Assembly: GCA_034429215.1 (NCBI GenBank)
Contig: DAOUGI010000030.1
Location: 1-64,000, forward strand
Source of the DNA: JAFGOG01 sp034429215
GTDB taxonomy: Bacteria > Chloroflexota > Anaerolineae > JAAYZQ01
Reading direction: 5' to 3'
DNA: 64,000 nt
Position 1 is the stretch's first letter. Each line of letters begins with the position of its first letter. Below, piece after piece: positions 18,343 to 26,967 of the stretch. A model generated the notes under the pieces. It searched no databases. It saw only the letters and a list, made by a program, of their open reading frames with translations, and was not told the DNA's origin. Made by a program: the position numbers and the translations under genes.

Positions 18343-19548
18343 ATGAACGTTGTCATGATCGGCCCCTTTGCGTTCAAGCCCAAGAGCACGGTGAGCGCCC
18401 GCGCTCTTTTGATGGGGCAGGCGTTGGTGAAGCGAGGTCACCTGGTGACCATCCTGCTGCCGCCCTACGACAACCTCGACGACTCGGGCCGGGCCTGGAC
18501 CCAGGAGGGCGTCTCGCTGGAGAACATGATCCTGCCTCGCGACGACACCCTGCGCCGGATCGCCGTACCGGTGCGCATGGCCCGCCGGGCGGTCGCCCTG
18601 CGGCCCGACGTGGTGCACGTCTTTAAGCCGATCGGCTACAGCGGGATGGCCGGCATCTACCTGCGGCGGTTCTCGGGGCGCCCGCTGGTGCTCGACACCG
18701 ACGACTGGGAGGGAACCGGCGGGTGGACCGATGTCAACCCCTATCCGGCGTTGTTGAAACGCCTCTTTCCCTGGCAGGAGCGGTGGCTGGCCCTCCATGC
18801 CGACGCCGTGACGGTCGCCAGCCGCGCGCTAGAGACCCAGGTGTGGGGCTTTGGCGTGGACCCGGCGCGGGTAACCTACCTGCCCAACGGTCCCGATCCG
18901 GCGTTGCGGGACCAGCCGCCGGTGACTGCCGAGCAGCAGGCCGAGGCTCGGGCACGGCTCGGCGTGGGCGATGCGCCGCTGGCCATCTACGTGGGGCACA
19001 TCCCCCGCGGCAGCGACATGGACCTGGCGATCGAGGCCATGGCCCGCCTGGCCGGCGAGCTGCCTGAGGCTCGGTTGGTCATCGCCGGGCTGGGAGACGG
19101 CGTGACCGATCTCAAGGCCAAAGCGCAGTCACTCGGGATAGCGGATCGGGTCATCTTTCCCGGCTGGATCCCGCGCGAGCAGGTGCCACAGTACGTGGCC
19201 GCAGCCGACGTTTCCATAAACCCCTACCGCGACAGCCTGATCAACCGCAGCAAATGCGCCGTCAAAGGGGTGACGGCCATGGTCATGGGCAAGGCGGTGG
19301 TGTCGACCCGGGTGGGCCAGAACCTGGAGTATATCGAGCACGGACACTCAGGCCTGCTGACCGAGCCGGGCGATGCCGATGGTCTGGCCCAGGCGCTGCT
19401 GGCGGTGCTGTCGAACCGGGAATATGCGGCCGAACTGGGCCGCAGCGCTCAGGAGCGGATTTGGCGCAAGTTCGACTGGGACGCCCGCGCCGGGTTGGTG
19501 GAAGGCGCTTACCAGGCCGCCCAGGAGCGAGCCAGAAACAGACGATGA
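18343..19548 (+). CDS. GT4-family glycosyltransferase
   Basis: 401 residues, GT-B fold. The N-terminal part has a sugar-acceptor pattern (VVMIGPFAFKPKS); the C-terminal part has VTYLPNGPDP, the linker DAPLAIYVGHIPRGSDMDLA and a nucleotide-sugar region VSTRVGQNLEYIEHGHSGLL (E-x7-E type, partial). AAGGAGG precedes ATG 18343; the frame upstream of it lies inside hicA. Predicted to transfer a hexose from a nucleotide sugar onto a membrane glycan or lipid. The stop overlaps the next start. Confidence 0.85.
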   Translation: MNVVMIGPFAFKPKSTVSARALLMGQALVKRGHLVTILLPPYDNLDDSGRAWTQEGVSLENMILPRDDTLRRIAVPVRMARRAVALRPDVVHVFKPIGYSGMAGIYLRRFSGRPLVLDTDDWEGTGGWTDVNPYPALLKRLFPWQERWLALHADAVTVASRALETQVWGFGVDPARVTYLPNGPDPALRDQPPVTAEQQAEARARLGVGDAPLAIYVGHIPRGSDMDLAIEAMARLAGELPEARLVIAGLGDGVTDLKAKAQSLGIADRVIFPGWIPREQVPQYVAAADVSINPYRDSLINRSKCAVKGVTAMVMGKAVVSTRVGQNLEYIEHGHSGLLTEPGDADGLAQALLAVLSNREYAAELGRSAQERIWRKFDWDARAGLVEGAYQAAQERARNRR

Positions 19549-19976
19549 CGGTTCACAAACAACAGAGCTCTGGTTATTCTCAAAGGATCAGAGCCCTTTT
19601 TTCTGTCCTGTGCTTGTGGCTGCCGCCCATCGCCTGGATGGGGGCGATCTTTTATCTTTCGGCCCAGCCCGATCTGCCCCACGTCGCGAGCGGCTGGCCG
19701 GATTTGCTGGTCAGCAGCGCCGCGCACATGTTTGTGTTCGCCGTGCTGGCGATCCTGTGGGTGCGAGCCCTCGGCCGAGGCCGGCGATCGTGGCCGATCG
19801 CCGTGGCGCTGACCCTGCTGTACGCGCTGTCTGACGAGCTCCACCAATCGTTTGTGCCCGGCCGTCACGCCGATCCGTTGGACCTGGCATTCGATGCGTT
19901 GGGCGCCGTGCTAGGGCTGGCAGGCTGGGCCTGGTTGCAGCGCAGAATCTCGATGTCGCCGAAAAGCCGGTCCTGA
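19545..19976 (+). CDS. VanZ-like family membrane protein
   Basis: 143 residues, four hydrophobic segments. The VanZ-family motif SDELHQSFVPGRHADPLDLAFDALGAVLG (residues about 95-123) is very clear. ATG 19545 overlaps the glycosyltransferase stop by four bases. The last 112 bases run antisense through the 3' end of scpA. Role unknown in most bacteria; VanZ itself gives low-level teicoplanin resistance. Confidence 0.88.
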   Translation: MTVHKQQSSGYSQRIRALFSVLCLWLPPIAWMGAIFYLSAQPDLPHVASGWPDLLVSSAAHMFVFAVLAILWVRALGRGRRSWPIAVALTLLYALSDELHQSFVPGRHADPLDLAFDALGAVLGLAGWAWLQRRISMSPKSRS

Positions 19977-20737
19977 CGGACGGTAACCTTCAGCCGCTTG
20001 ATCATCTCCAACACGGCCAACAGCGTGACAATGATCTCCAGACGATTGGACGTTCGTTCCAGCAGCCGGCGGAAGCTGAGCGACCGGCCGTGGCGAGTTT
20101 CCCGCTCGATCAGATCCATCTGATCGGCGATGGTGATAGCCGACGGGGTCACAACGCCATTGACAGATGGCGTCGATTCCTGGGCTGCCAGCACCCGGCG
20201 GACTACGGCCAGCAGATCGCTCAGGGTGACGTCGCTCAGGTCGGCCACGCGCTCGAGAACGGGTGTGCCCGCCAGCCGGATGTAAGACTGCCGGCCGCTG
20301 CTCTCCATCTCCCCCAGCCAGCCGGCTGCCTGCTTGAACTGTTTGTAGACAATAAGCTGCCGGATCAGGTCTTCGCCGATATCCGACTCGGCTTCTTCGG
20401 AGGGCGGCGCAGCGGCCGGCTGGGGCAGCAGCACGCGCGACTTGATCAGCAGCAGCTTGGCGGCCACCACCAGGAAATCGGCCAGGTGGTCGGGGTTCCG
20501 CTCACTCACCTGGGAGAGGTACTCCAGGTATTGGTTGGTCACCTGGGCCAGCGATACTTGGGTAATGTCCAGCTCTTGGCGCTCGATGAGGTGCAGCAGC
20601 AGGGCGAGCGGCCCTTCAAAAACAGGCAGAGCGACCTGGTAGGCCGACGACTCGGCGCCGGGCACGGTCACCTCGCTCTGCTTTGCTGTAAGATCCGACC
20701 TCCCGTCGTCAGGGGAGGGGACTGGCATCATTGTCAT
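19865..20737 (-). CDS. scpA: segregation and condensation protein A
   Basis: About 290 residues. The kleisin hallmarks are present: YQVALPVFEGPLALLLHLIE, QVTNQYLEYLSQV, DFLVVAAKLLLIKSRVLLP and the C-terminal winged helix IIVTLLAVLEMIKRLKVTV. It bridges SMC heads with ScpB; scpB and smc are not in this window. The start is among ATGs at 20737/20731/20728; there is only weak GAGAAG upstream. Past the usual family end (RLFGDIEI) a 26-residue Ser/Ala/Asn-rich tail is encoded opposite the VanZ gene. Confidence 0.92.
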   Translation of the reverse strand: MTMMPVPSPDDGRSDLTAKQSEVTVPGAESSAYQVALPVFEGPLALLLHLIERQELDITQVSLAQVTNQYLEYLSQVSERNPDHLADFLVVAAKLLLIKSRVLLPQPAAAPPSEEAESDIGEDLIRQLIVYKQFKQAAGWLGEMESSGRQSYIRLAGTPVLERVADLSDVTLSDLLAVVRRVLAAQESTPSVNGVVTPSAITIADQMDLIERETRHGRSLSFRRLLERTSNRLEIIVTLLAVLEMIKRLKVTVRQDRLFGDIEILRCNQAQPASPSTAPNASNARSNGSA

Positions 20738-20770
20738 ACCGGTTTCTTCTCTGTGCGCGCAGTTGGGACT

Positions 20771-20799
20771 ATTATAGCGCAGAACCGCCGGCTTGTCCA
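20771..20799 (-). promoter_or_regulatory. promoter of scpA
   Basis: Minus strand TGGACA (20799-20794), 17-bp spacer, TATAAT (20776-20771). Confidence 0.65.
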
Positions 20800-20871
20800 G
20801 CCACTGAGATCTGCTGCAACTCTGGTTCGTGAACGGCGTATAGGGAGCAGAATGTAGATTGGGGAGGTAAG

Positions 20872-21537
20872 ATGGCAAAGCGCAAGACCAAGGCTCTGGA
20901 AACTGTGCGGCTGGAGGAGGAAAAGCCGGTGGAAGAAGTAAAGCCGGTTGAGGAAGTGGAGCCGGTTGAGAAAGTCAAGCCGGTCGAGGAAGTGAAACTG
21001 ATAGAGGAAGTCAAGCCGGTTGAGGAAAAGCCGAGCGCAGTGGTGCCCAAGCAGGCGCCCTATCTGGGGCTGACCCGCAGCGAGCTGAACTGGGCCGCGC
21101 TGGCCCATGCCAGCATCCTGGCGACGCTGGTGATAGGGCTGGCAACGGGTGGCCTCGGCGCCATCGTCGGGGTTGTGATACCGGCCATCATCTGGTACGC
21201 GCACAAGGGCAAGTCGGACTATGTCGTCGACCAGGCGCGGCAGGCGACCATTTTTCAACTGGCGGGCATCGTGGGTCTGTTTGTCCTGGCTTTGGGCGGG
21301 GCGATCCTGCTCACCGTGGCCTGGGTTGCCAGCGCGGTGCTGGTCCTGGTGCTAATCGGGCTGGTGCTGCTGCCCCTGGTGCTGATCGTGACGCTGCTGT
21401 GGGGCGTGGGCGTCATAGCCCTGCCGATTGCGGAGGTGGTCTATGGCTGCTACGCGGCCATGGAGGCCTACAACGGCCGGCCGTTCCGCTACCGGTGGGT
21501 GGCCGACTTGATGGACAAGTACATGCCTACGGCCTGA
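20872..21537 (+). CDS. DUF4870-like membrane protein with N-terminal hexapeptide repeat
   Basis: 221 residues. Residues about 18-55 are six tandem hexapeptides of the KPVEEV type, highly charged. Then comes a membrane domain with SELNWAALAHASILATL, YAHKGKSDYVVDQARQATIFQ and a long hydrophobic pair ending in AMEAYNGRPFRYRWVADLM, the DUF4870 pattern. The repeat probably forms an extended cytoplasmic linker. GGGGAGG precedes ATG 20872. Function unknown. Confidence 0.8.
   Translation: MAKRKTKALETVRLEEEKPVEEVKPVEEVEPVEKVKPVEEVKLIEEVKPVEEKPSAVVPKQAPYLGLTRSELNWAALAHASILATLVIGLATGGLGAIVGVVIPAIIWYAHKGKSDYVVDQARQATIFQLAGIVGLFVLALGGAILLTVAWVASAVLVLVLIGLVLLPLVLIVTLLWGVGVIALPIAEVVYGCYAAMEAYNGRPFRYRWVADLMDKYMPTA
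20929..21036 (+). repeat. six tandem 18-bp repeats inside the DUF4870-like gene
   Basis: Consensus AAGCCGGTTGAGGAAGTN. The copies encode KPVEEV, KPVEEV, EPVEKV, KPVEEV, KLIEEV, KPVEEK. They stay in frame, so copy number can change without breaking the gene. Confidence 0.9.
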
Positions 21538-21584
21538 TCGTAGGGTAAGAGGGCGCTCAGGGTCACCCTGGGCCCCCATGCCGC

Positions 21585-21630
21585 AACCGCCCCTGCCCTC
21601 GTAAGAGGCAGGGGCGGTTGTTGGTTTTGG
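21585..21630 (+). terminator. terminator between the DUF4870-like gene and lgt
   Basis: Stem AACCGCCCCTGCCCTC (21585-21600), loop GTAA, return GAGGCAGGGGCGGTT (21605-21619) with one bulge, then GTTGGTTTTGG. It lies between two convergent genes and may serve both. Confidence 0.75.
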
Positions 21631-21655
21631 CGCGACGTCAAGACCAGGTTCGGAG

Positions 21656-22510
21656 TTAGGCAGCGGGCTCGGCGCTCGCCGGCTCGCGCCGCCAAAAGAT
21701 GTGGCGCAGGGCGATGATGAGCGCCCCGCCGACCACGCAGCCGATGGCGATCCACTGCGCGGTGGCCAGCCCGCCGATCTTCCAGGCGTCTGGCCGGAGG
21801 AACTCGATGAAAAAACGTCCCAGCGGGTAGAGGATAATGTACCCAAAGAAAACGTCCCCGTCGCGCAGCTTGTGGCCCAGCCTGGAGTAGACGTTGTACA
21901 GGATGATAAAAATCACCAGGCACCACAGTGATTCATACAGGAAGGTGGGGTGATATTTCAGGTCGTAGCGGCCATCAGGAGGCGGCTGGTGGAGGCGGTT
22001 TGGGTTGATCGTAATTCCCCACGGCAGTGTGGTGGGCGGGCCGTACAGCTCCTGGTTGATATAGTTGCCCCACCGTCCCACGAACTGGCCGAAAGCCAGC
22101 CCGATGCCGCCCATGTCCAGCAAGACCAGCGGGTTTAGCTTGTTGAGCCAAGAGTAAATGACCACGCCCAGGGCACCGCCGGCGATGGCCCCATAGATAC
22201 CCAGACCCTGGAAGCCTCCCTTCCAGAAGGCAAACGCCTCGAAGAAGTGATGCTTGTAGTAGGGCCAGCCACAGGCATAGGTAGCGTCGGGTGGGCAGTC
22301 GGCCGGTGTGGAAAAGACGTGGTACAGCCGGGCGCCGATGATGGCCAGGATGACTGCGAGGATCAGCACATTCCAAATGTGGTCGGTGTTGATGCCGCGC
22401 TTGCGGGCCAGGCGCGTGCCGAAATAGGCGCCCAGGGCGACGCCGGTCATGATCAGCACACCATACCAGCGGACTTCAAATGGTCCAAGGGTAAAGATGA
22501 TTGGATTCAT
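21656..22510 (-). CDS. lgt: prolipoprotein diacylglyceryl transferase
   Basis: 284 residues, seven membrane segments. The Lgt signature GRWGNYINQELYGPPT is at about residues 145-160; HPTFLYESLW and the N-terminal RWYGVLI are also family-typical. The insert around residues 95-110 (FSTPADCPPDATYACGWPYY) is longer than in short Lgts. It transfers diacylglycerol to the lipobox Cys of preprolipoproteins; the window encodes several likely clients (42330, 62559). Start ATG 22510 follows GGAG. Confidence 0.95.
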   Translation of the reverse strand: MNPIIFTLGPFEVRWYGVLIMTGVALGAYFGTRLARKRGINTDHIWNVLILAVILAIIGARLYHVFSTPADCPPDATYACGWPYYKHHFFEAFAFWKGGFQGLGIYGAIAGGALGVVIYSWLNKLNPLVLLDMGGIGLAFGQFVGRWGNYINQELYGPPTTLPWGITINPNRLHQPPPDGRYDLKYHPTFLYESLWCLVIFIILYNVYSRLGHKLRDGDVFFGYIILYPLGRFFIEFLRPDAWKIGGLATAQWIAIGCVVGGALIIALRHIFWRREPASAEPAA

Positions 22511-22668
22511 TTCACTTGCTCCATGGTCGACACTGCCTTGTATTATAGCACAAACCGTCGCATTGGACAGAGAACTGAACTGGTGCTGGATTTTACCTCA
22601 AGAGGGCGGAAAGCACAAGCGGCGGCCTGCTGAATATCGGCCTTGAGCACGAGCAACCGAGGCCTGAC

Positions 22669-22697
22669 TTGTATTCCAGGGCAGATCGCGCTATAAT
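22669..22697 (+). promoter_or_regulatory. promoter of the MttB-like operon
   Basis: TTGTAT (22669-22674), 17-bp spacer, TATAAT (22692-22697). Upstream at 22643-22656, TTGAG-CACG-AGCAA is a partial match to a Crp/Fnr-type palindrome; this is speculative. Confidence 0.65.
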
Positions 22698-22731
22698 GGC
22701 GCCATCCGCCAGGAGCATAAGGAGGCTTACG

Positions 22732-24222
22732 ATGAAGACAGCCCGATTTGAAGTGCTGAGTCCAGACGAGGTGGAGCGAATTCACGGCGCTTCGATGCAG
22801 GTCCTGGGTGACGTTGGCGTTAAGGTCGACTATGCGCCCGCGCGAGACCTCTTTCGCCAGGCCGGCGCCGACGTCGGCACTTCGAACAACATCGTTCGCA
22901 TCCCAGAGCACCTGGTACGCTGGGCGGTGAGCCAGGCCCCTTCCCAGTTTACGCTGTATGGGTCCGACGCCCAGTTCCGCCTCCCGATCGGCGGCGACCA
23001 GGTCTGTTTCGCCGGCCTTGGCACTCCCACTTTTATCATCGACACCGACACCGGTGAGCGCCGTCCGACGACCATCGCCGACGTGGTGCGCCACATCCAG
23101 CTCATCGATGCCTGCGAGCAGATCCACAACTGCCAGATGGACGTCTGGCCAAACGACATTCCGATGACCACTATCCATACTGAATCGATCTGGGCGTGGG
23201 CCCACCACAGCCACAAGCCGTTCGGCATGGGCTGCTTTGGTTACATCCCCACCCTGGATATGATGCGGATGATGGCCATCGCCGTCGGAGGCAAGCAGGA
23301 GATAAAGCAGCGCCCTCGCTTCCTGGCCATCTGCTCGGTGGGCAGCCCTCTGCAAATGCTGCAGATGCAGCTCGAAGGGCTGCTGATCTGCGCCGACTAT
23401 GGCCAGCCCCTGGCCATTTCGCCCGAGGCCATCGCCGGGGCGACGGCGCCGGTCACGCTGGCAGGGCTCCTGGCGCAGGAGAACGCCGCCATCCTCGCCC
23501 ATGTGACCCTGGCGCAGATCTTTCGCCCGGGGACACCGGTCCTGTATGGCACCGTGTCGACCATCGCCAACATGCGCCTGGGCACGGTGGCCCTGGGCTC
23601 GGTGGAAACGGGGCTGATCACCGCAGCGTCGGCCCAGATGGCCCGCTACTATGACTTGCCCTGCCGCGGGGTCGGCGCGACCACCGAGGCCAAAGCCGAA
23701 GACGTGCAGGCGGGACTCGAACGGGCCACCACCCTGCTCCAGGCGGTCCTCGCCGGCGTCCATTTTATTACTTGCGGTGGAACCCTCGACAGCAGCATGG
23801 TGGAGAGTGACCCTCTGCTGCTCCTCGACGACGAGCTGTGTGGCGCGGCGCTGCGCGTGGCGCGCGGCATCACCGTGGACGAGGAATCGTTGGCCCTGGA
23901 GGTCATCCGTGAGGTGGTACATACCGGCCCCGGCAACTATCTCGCGGAAAAGCACACGCTGCGGCACTTTCGCCAGGAGCATTTCATCCCTCATTTCCTG
24001 GTACGCGAGCCATACGACGCGTGGGTGGAGGCCGGCTCTCGCTCGGCGCTCGACCGCGCCCGCGACCGAGTGCGCGAGATCCTGGCAAATCACCAGCCCA
24101 CCCAGCTTGACCCGGTGGCAGAGCAAGAGCTGGAAGAGTTCCGCAAGATGGTGGCGGATCGCCCGATGGAAGAGTTTTACATGGGCGAGATGGAGGACAG
24201 GCAGAACTACCAGGCCCTGTAG
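22732..24222 (+). CDS. MttB-superfamily methyltransferase, non-pyrrolysine
   Basis: 496 residues, the normal length for the trimethylamine methyltransferase (MttB) superfamily. The family pattern is clear: SPDEVERIHGASMQVLGDVG at the N-terminus, LYGTVSTIANMRLG, GSVETGLITAASAQMARYY and the C-terminal barrel end with EHFIPHFLVRE. There is no in-frame TAG before the terminal stop, so this is a pyrrolysine-free relative, as are the glycine-betaine-type enzymes. Such proteins usually pass a methyl group to a corrinoid protein; none is encoded in the window. AAGGAGG precedes ATG 22732. First gene of an eight-gene operon. Confidence 0.88.
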   Translation: MKTARFEVLSPDEVERIHGASMQVLGDVGVKVDYAPARDLFRQAGADVGTSNNIVRIPEHLVRWAVSQAPSQFTLYGSDAQFRLPIGGDQVCFAGLGTPTFIIDTDTGERRPTTIADVVRHIQLIDACEQIHNCQMDVWPNDIPMTTIHTESIWAWAHHSHKPFGMGCFGYIPTLDMMRMMAIAVGGKQEIKQRPRFLAICSVGSPLQMLQMQLEGLLICADYGQPLAISPEAIAGATAPVTLAGLLAQENAAILAHVTLAQIFRPGTPVLYGTVSTIANMRLGTVALGSVETGLITAASAQMARYYDLPCRGVGATTEAKAEDVQAGLERATTLLQAVLAGVHFITCGGTLDSSMVESDPLLLLDDELCGAALRVARGITVDEESLALEVIREVVHTGPGNYLAEKHTLRHFRQEHFIPHFLVREPYDAWVEAGSRSALDRARDRVREILANHQPTQLDPVAEQELEEFRKMVADRPMEEFYMGEMEDRQNYQAL

Positions 24223-24275
24223 GACAGGCCGCCGAGCCTCTGCGCGGGCATGGCTCGGATGAAGGCGAGTGAGCG

Positions 24276-25598
24276 ATGGCAGACTCGAAGCAGAAGAAGC
24301 AAGCGCGGGCCAAGGGCCGGGACCACCTGAGCACTTTGGCCATCCATGCCGGAGAGGAGCCTGACCCAACCACGGGCGCCCTCACCCCGGCGCTTCACAT
24401 GTCGGCGGCCTTTCGCTTGCCGGGCTTTGGCGCCAGCCTGTTCGACGCGCTGACCATGGAGTCGCAGCAGCCTCCCTTTGCCTACGCGCGTTGGGGAAAT
24501 CCAACGGCGCGGGCGCTGGAAGCCAAGGTAGCGGCGCTCGAGGGGGGAGAGGCGGCCCTGGCGCTGGCCACGGGCATGGCTGCCGTCTCGGCGCTGGCCT
24601 TTACCTTTTTGAAAAGCGGCGACCATGTCATTGCCAGCGAGGTATGCTACGCCGGCTCGGTTGAGCTATTTGGGCTGCACCTGCCCCGGCTGGGGATACA
24701 GGTCAGCCTGGTCGACACGAGTGACCTGGCTCAGGTTCGCCAGGCCCTTCAGCCCCATACCAGGCTGGTGTACGTCGAAACTCCGGCCAACCCCGTCCTG
24801 CGCATCAGCGACATACAGGCGATCGCCGCCATCGCGCACGAGGCCAAAGCGTTGCTCGCCGTGGACTCGACGTGGGCCACTCCCTGCTTGCAGCAGCCAC
24901 TGGCGTTGGGCGCGGACTATATCATACACAGCGCCACCAAGTACCTGAACGGCCATGGGGATGCCCTGGGCGGGGTGGTTGTCGGCCCCGCTGCCGGCAT
25001 CCACCGCATCCGCAAGGAGGCTCTCGTTCACCTGGGGGGAGCGATCAGCCCCTTCAATGTCTGGCTGATCATGCGCGGCCTGACCACGCTGCCCTTGCGG
25101 ATGGACCGCCACTCACAGAGCGCTCTCGAAATCGCTCGCTTTCTCGACGGCCACCCTGCCGTCTCACGCGTGGTCTACCCCGGGCTCGACAGCCACCCCC
25201 ACCGCGATCTTGCCTTGCGCCAGATGTCGGCGGGAGGCGGGATGCTCACCTTTCAATTAAAGGGGGGCCTGGGCGCGGCCATCACCCTGGCCGAAAGGAT
25301 CCGCCTGTTCACCTACGCCACGTCGCTGGGCCACGCCCGAAGCCTTTTGTTCTACTATCCGACCGATCTGTATGTCGACGCCGCCGCCTATCTGAGCGCA
25401 GCCCAGAAGGCGCGCATCCGGGAGTGGACCGGAGAAGGGATTGTCCGCGTCAGCGTGGGGCTGGAGGATGCCGGCGACCTCATCGCGGACCTGGATCAGG
25501 CCCTCCGGGCGCGCTCGGCCAAGGGACTGGTGGGTCCGGCCGCCTATGCGGCGCTCAAGCGGATCCAGGCCAGATCCACACCGGAAACCGAGGAGTAG
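24276..25598 (+). CDS. Cys/Met-metabolism PLP-dependent enzyme (cystathionine/methionine gamma-lyase family)
   Basis: 440 residues. PLP Lys222 lies in SATKYLNGHGDALGG, the pyridine-binding Asp197 in AVDSTW, and the phosphate-binding Tyr-x-Arg in FAYARWGNPT (residues 70-72). These define the gamma-family (cystathionine gamma-synthase/lyase, methionine gamma-lyase, O-acylhomoserine sulfhydrylase), but sequence reading does not settle which reaction. It is 53 bases after the methyltransferase gene. In this operon it could cleave or replace a sulfur or other gamma-substituent. Confidence 0.88.
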   Translation: MADSKQKKQARAKGRDHLSTLAIHAGEEPDPTTGALTPALHMSAAFRLPGFGASLFDALTMESQQPPFAYARWGNPTARALEAKVAALEGGEAALALATGMAAVSALAFTFLKSGDHVIASEVCYAGSVELFGLHLPRLGIQVSLVDTSDLAQVRQALQPHTRLVYVETPANPVLRISDIQAIAAIAHEAKALLAVDSTWATPCLQQPLALGADYIIHSATKYLNGHGDALGGVVVGPAAGIHRIRKEALVHLGGAISPFNVWLIMRGLTTLPLRMDRHSQSALEIARFLDGHPAVSRVVYPGLDSHPHRDLALRQMSAGGGMLTFQLKGGLGAAITLAERIRLFTYATSLGHARSLLFYYPTDLYVDAAAYLSAAQKARIREWTGEGIVRVSVGLEDAGDLIADLDQALRARSAKGLVGPAAYAALKRIQARSTPETEE

Positions 25599-25635
25599 GT
25601 CGATCTCCTCAGACCGCCCACAATACGGAGGAGCT

Positions 25636-26964
25636 GTGGAAGAACTACAACCAAGCAAGCGACGCAGCCCAGTTAGTCGAGGGTATTTGATCTTTGTCAT
25701 CGTGGTGCTTATGCTGGTCAACACCATCAAGGTGGCCGACCGGGAGCTGTTGGGACCGATCTTTGAGCCCTTGAGCAAGGACCTGAACCTGAACGACCTC
25801 CAACTGGGCTTGATCCGCTCGGCCACCGATGCCACCCTGATCGTGGGGGTCATCTTCTTTGGCCTGCTGGCCGACCGTTGGAAGCGACGGAATGTCATCG
25901 GCGTCGCCGTGCTGTGCTGGTCGGCCATCACCTGGGTGACCGGTATGGTCCAGAACCTGGGCCAACTGATCTCGGCCCGGGCGGGCATGGCCTTTTTCCA
26001 GGCCGCGTTCACCACGTCGGCCTATCCCATGATGGGCGACATGGTCCCGCGCCGCTCGCGCGGGGCCGTCATGGGGTTGATGGGCGCCACCTTTGCCCTT
26101 GGCACCGTGATGGCGCTGCTGATCACCGGGCTGCTCGGCACCGCCAACTGGCGTCGTTTCTTTGGCATCTTTGGCATCCCAGGGCTCATCCTCGGAGTGT
26201 TGATCTTTCTCTTTGTCCGCGAACCGGCCAGGGGCGGCGCTGAGGACGAGGTGCTCGACGGCGGTTTTTATTCGGGTCGCTTTACCTGGTCCGCGCTCAA
26301 GCAGACACTGCGCATTCCCAGCGCCTGGTTGGTTTATTTGCTGGACGGCTGCCAGGGCTCGACGTGGTGGGCTTTTTCCTTCTGGGCGCCGGCCTACCTG
26401 GTGCGCAGGCAGATTGCGCCAAACTCGGATGTCGCTGCCCTGGCACTGTTGCCTGCCATCCTTGGCTTTGTGACAGGCACCGTCCTGGGCGGCTGGCTCA
26501 TCGACCGCCTGCGGCGCCGCACAGAGCTATCAGCCGTGTGGGTGGCGCTGCTGTCGACGTCGGGCGCGCTGGTGTTGAGCGTCGTGGTCTTTTCGCTGAC
26601 GAGCCTGACCGCCGTGCTGGTCGCCGGGTTTTTCCTCGGGCTGTTCGGTTACCTGATCATGCCGGCCATCAACGTCATCCTGTACGACGTCGTCCCTCCG
26701 GAGACACGCTCTTCGGCCACCGCCGCTGACGGCGTGGTCATGAGCACCATCTCGGCGTTGACCGGACTGGCCATCGGCGCAGTCAGTGAGTACGTCGGCG
26801 CTCAGCAGGGGCTGGCAGAGGGCAACCTGCGCGTCGGGTTCCAGGGAGCCGCCACGCTGCTCCTCAGCGGGGGGATCATTGTCTCCTTGCTCCTGCTGCG
26901 CGTCGCGCCGCGCGACATGGCCGCCCTGCGCAAGCACGTGGCCGAACGGGCGCGCGGAGACTAG
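25636..26964 (+). CDS. MFS transporter
   Basis: 442 residues, 12 predicted membrane segments. Standard MFS landmarks include the loop 2-3 motif GLLADRWKRRNVIG and the loop 8-9 GGWLIDRLRRRTELS. The N-terminus TIKVADRELLGPIFEPLSKDLNL resembles the Spinster-type/organic-acid branch. GTG 25636 has GGAGG just upstream; the longer open frame lies inside the PLP-enzyme gene. It probably imports the substrate of the operon or exports a product. Confidence 0.85.
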   Translation: MEELQPSKRRSPVSRGYLIFVIVVLMLVNTIKVADRELLGPIFEPLSKDLNLNDLQLGLIRSATDATLIVGVIFFGLLADRWKRRNVIGVAVLCWSAITWVTGMVQNLGQLISARAGMAFFQAAFTTSAYPMMGDMVPRRSRGAVMGLMGATFALGTVMALLITGLLGTANWRRFFGIFGIPGLILGVLIFLFVREPARGGAEDEVLDGGFYSGRFTWSALKQTLRIPSAWLVYLLDGCQGSTWWAFSFWAPAYLVRRQIAPNSDVAALALLPAILGFVTGTVLGGWLIDRLRRRTELSAVWVALLSTSGALVLSVVVFSLTSLTAVLVAGFFLGLFGYLIMPAINVILYDVVPPETRSSATAADGVVMSTISALTGLAIGAVSEYVGAQQGLAEGNLRVGFQGAATLLLSGGIIVSLLLLRVAPRDMAALRKHVAERARGD

Positions 26965-26967
26965 CCC

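Noticed and set aside
20929..21036. CRISPR-like array
   Set aside because: The 18-bp units are contiguous, without spacers, and encode an in-frame peptide repeat.
22732..24222. Possible pyrrolysine in the MttB-like protein
   Set aside because: The only in-frame TAG is the terminal stop and the protein already has full family length.
22543..24369. 608-residue open frame on the minus strand
   Set aside because: Antisense shadow of the MttB-like gene.
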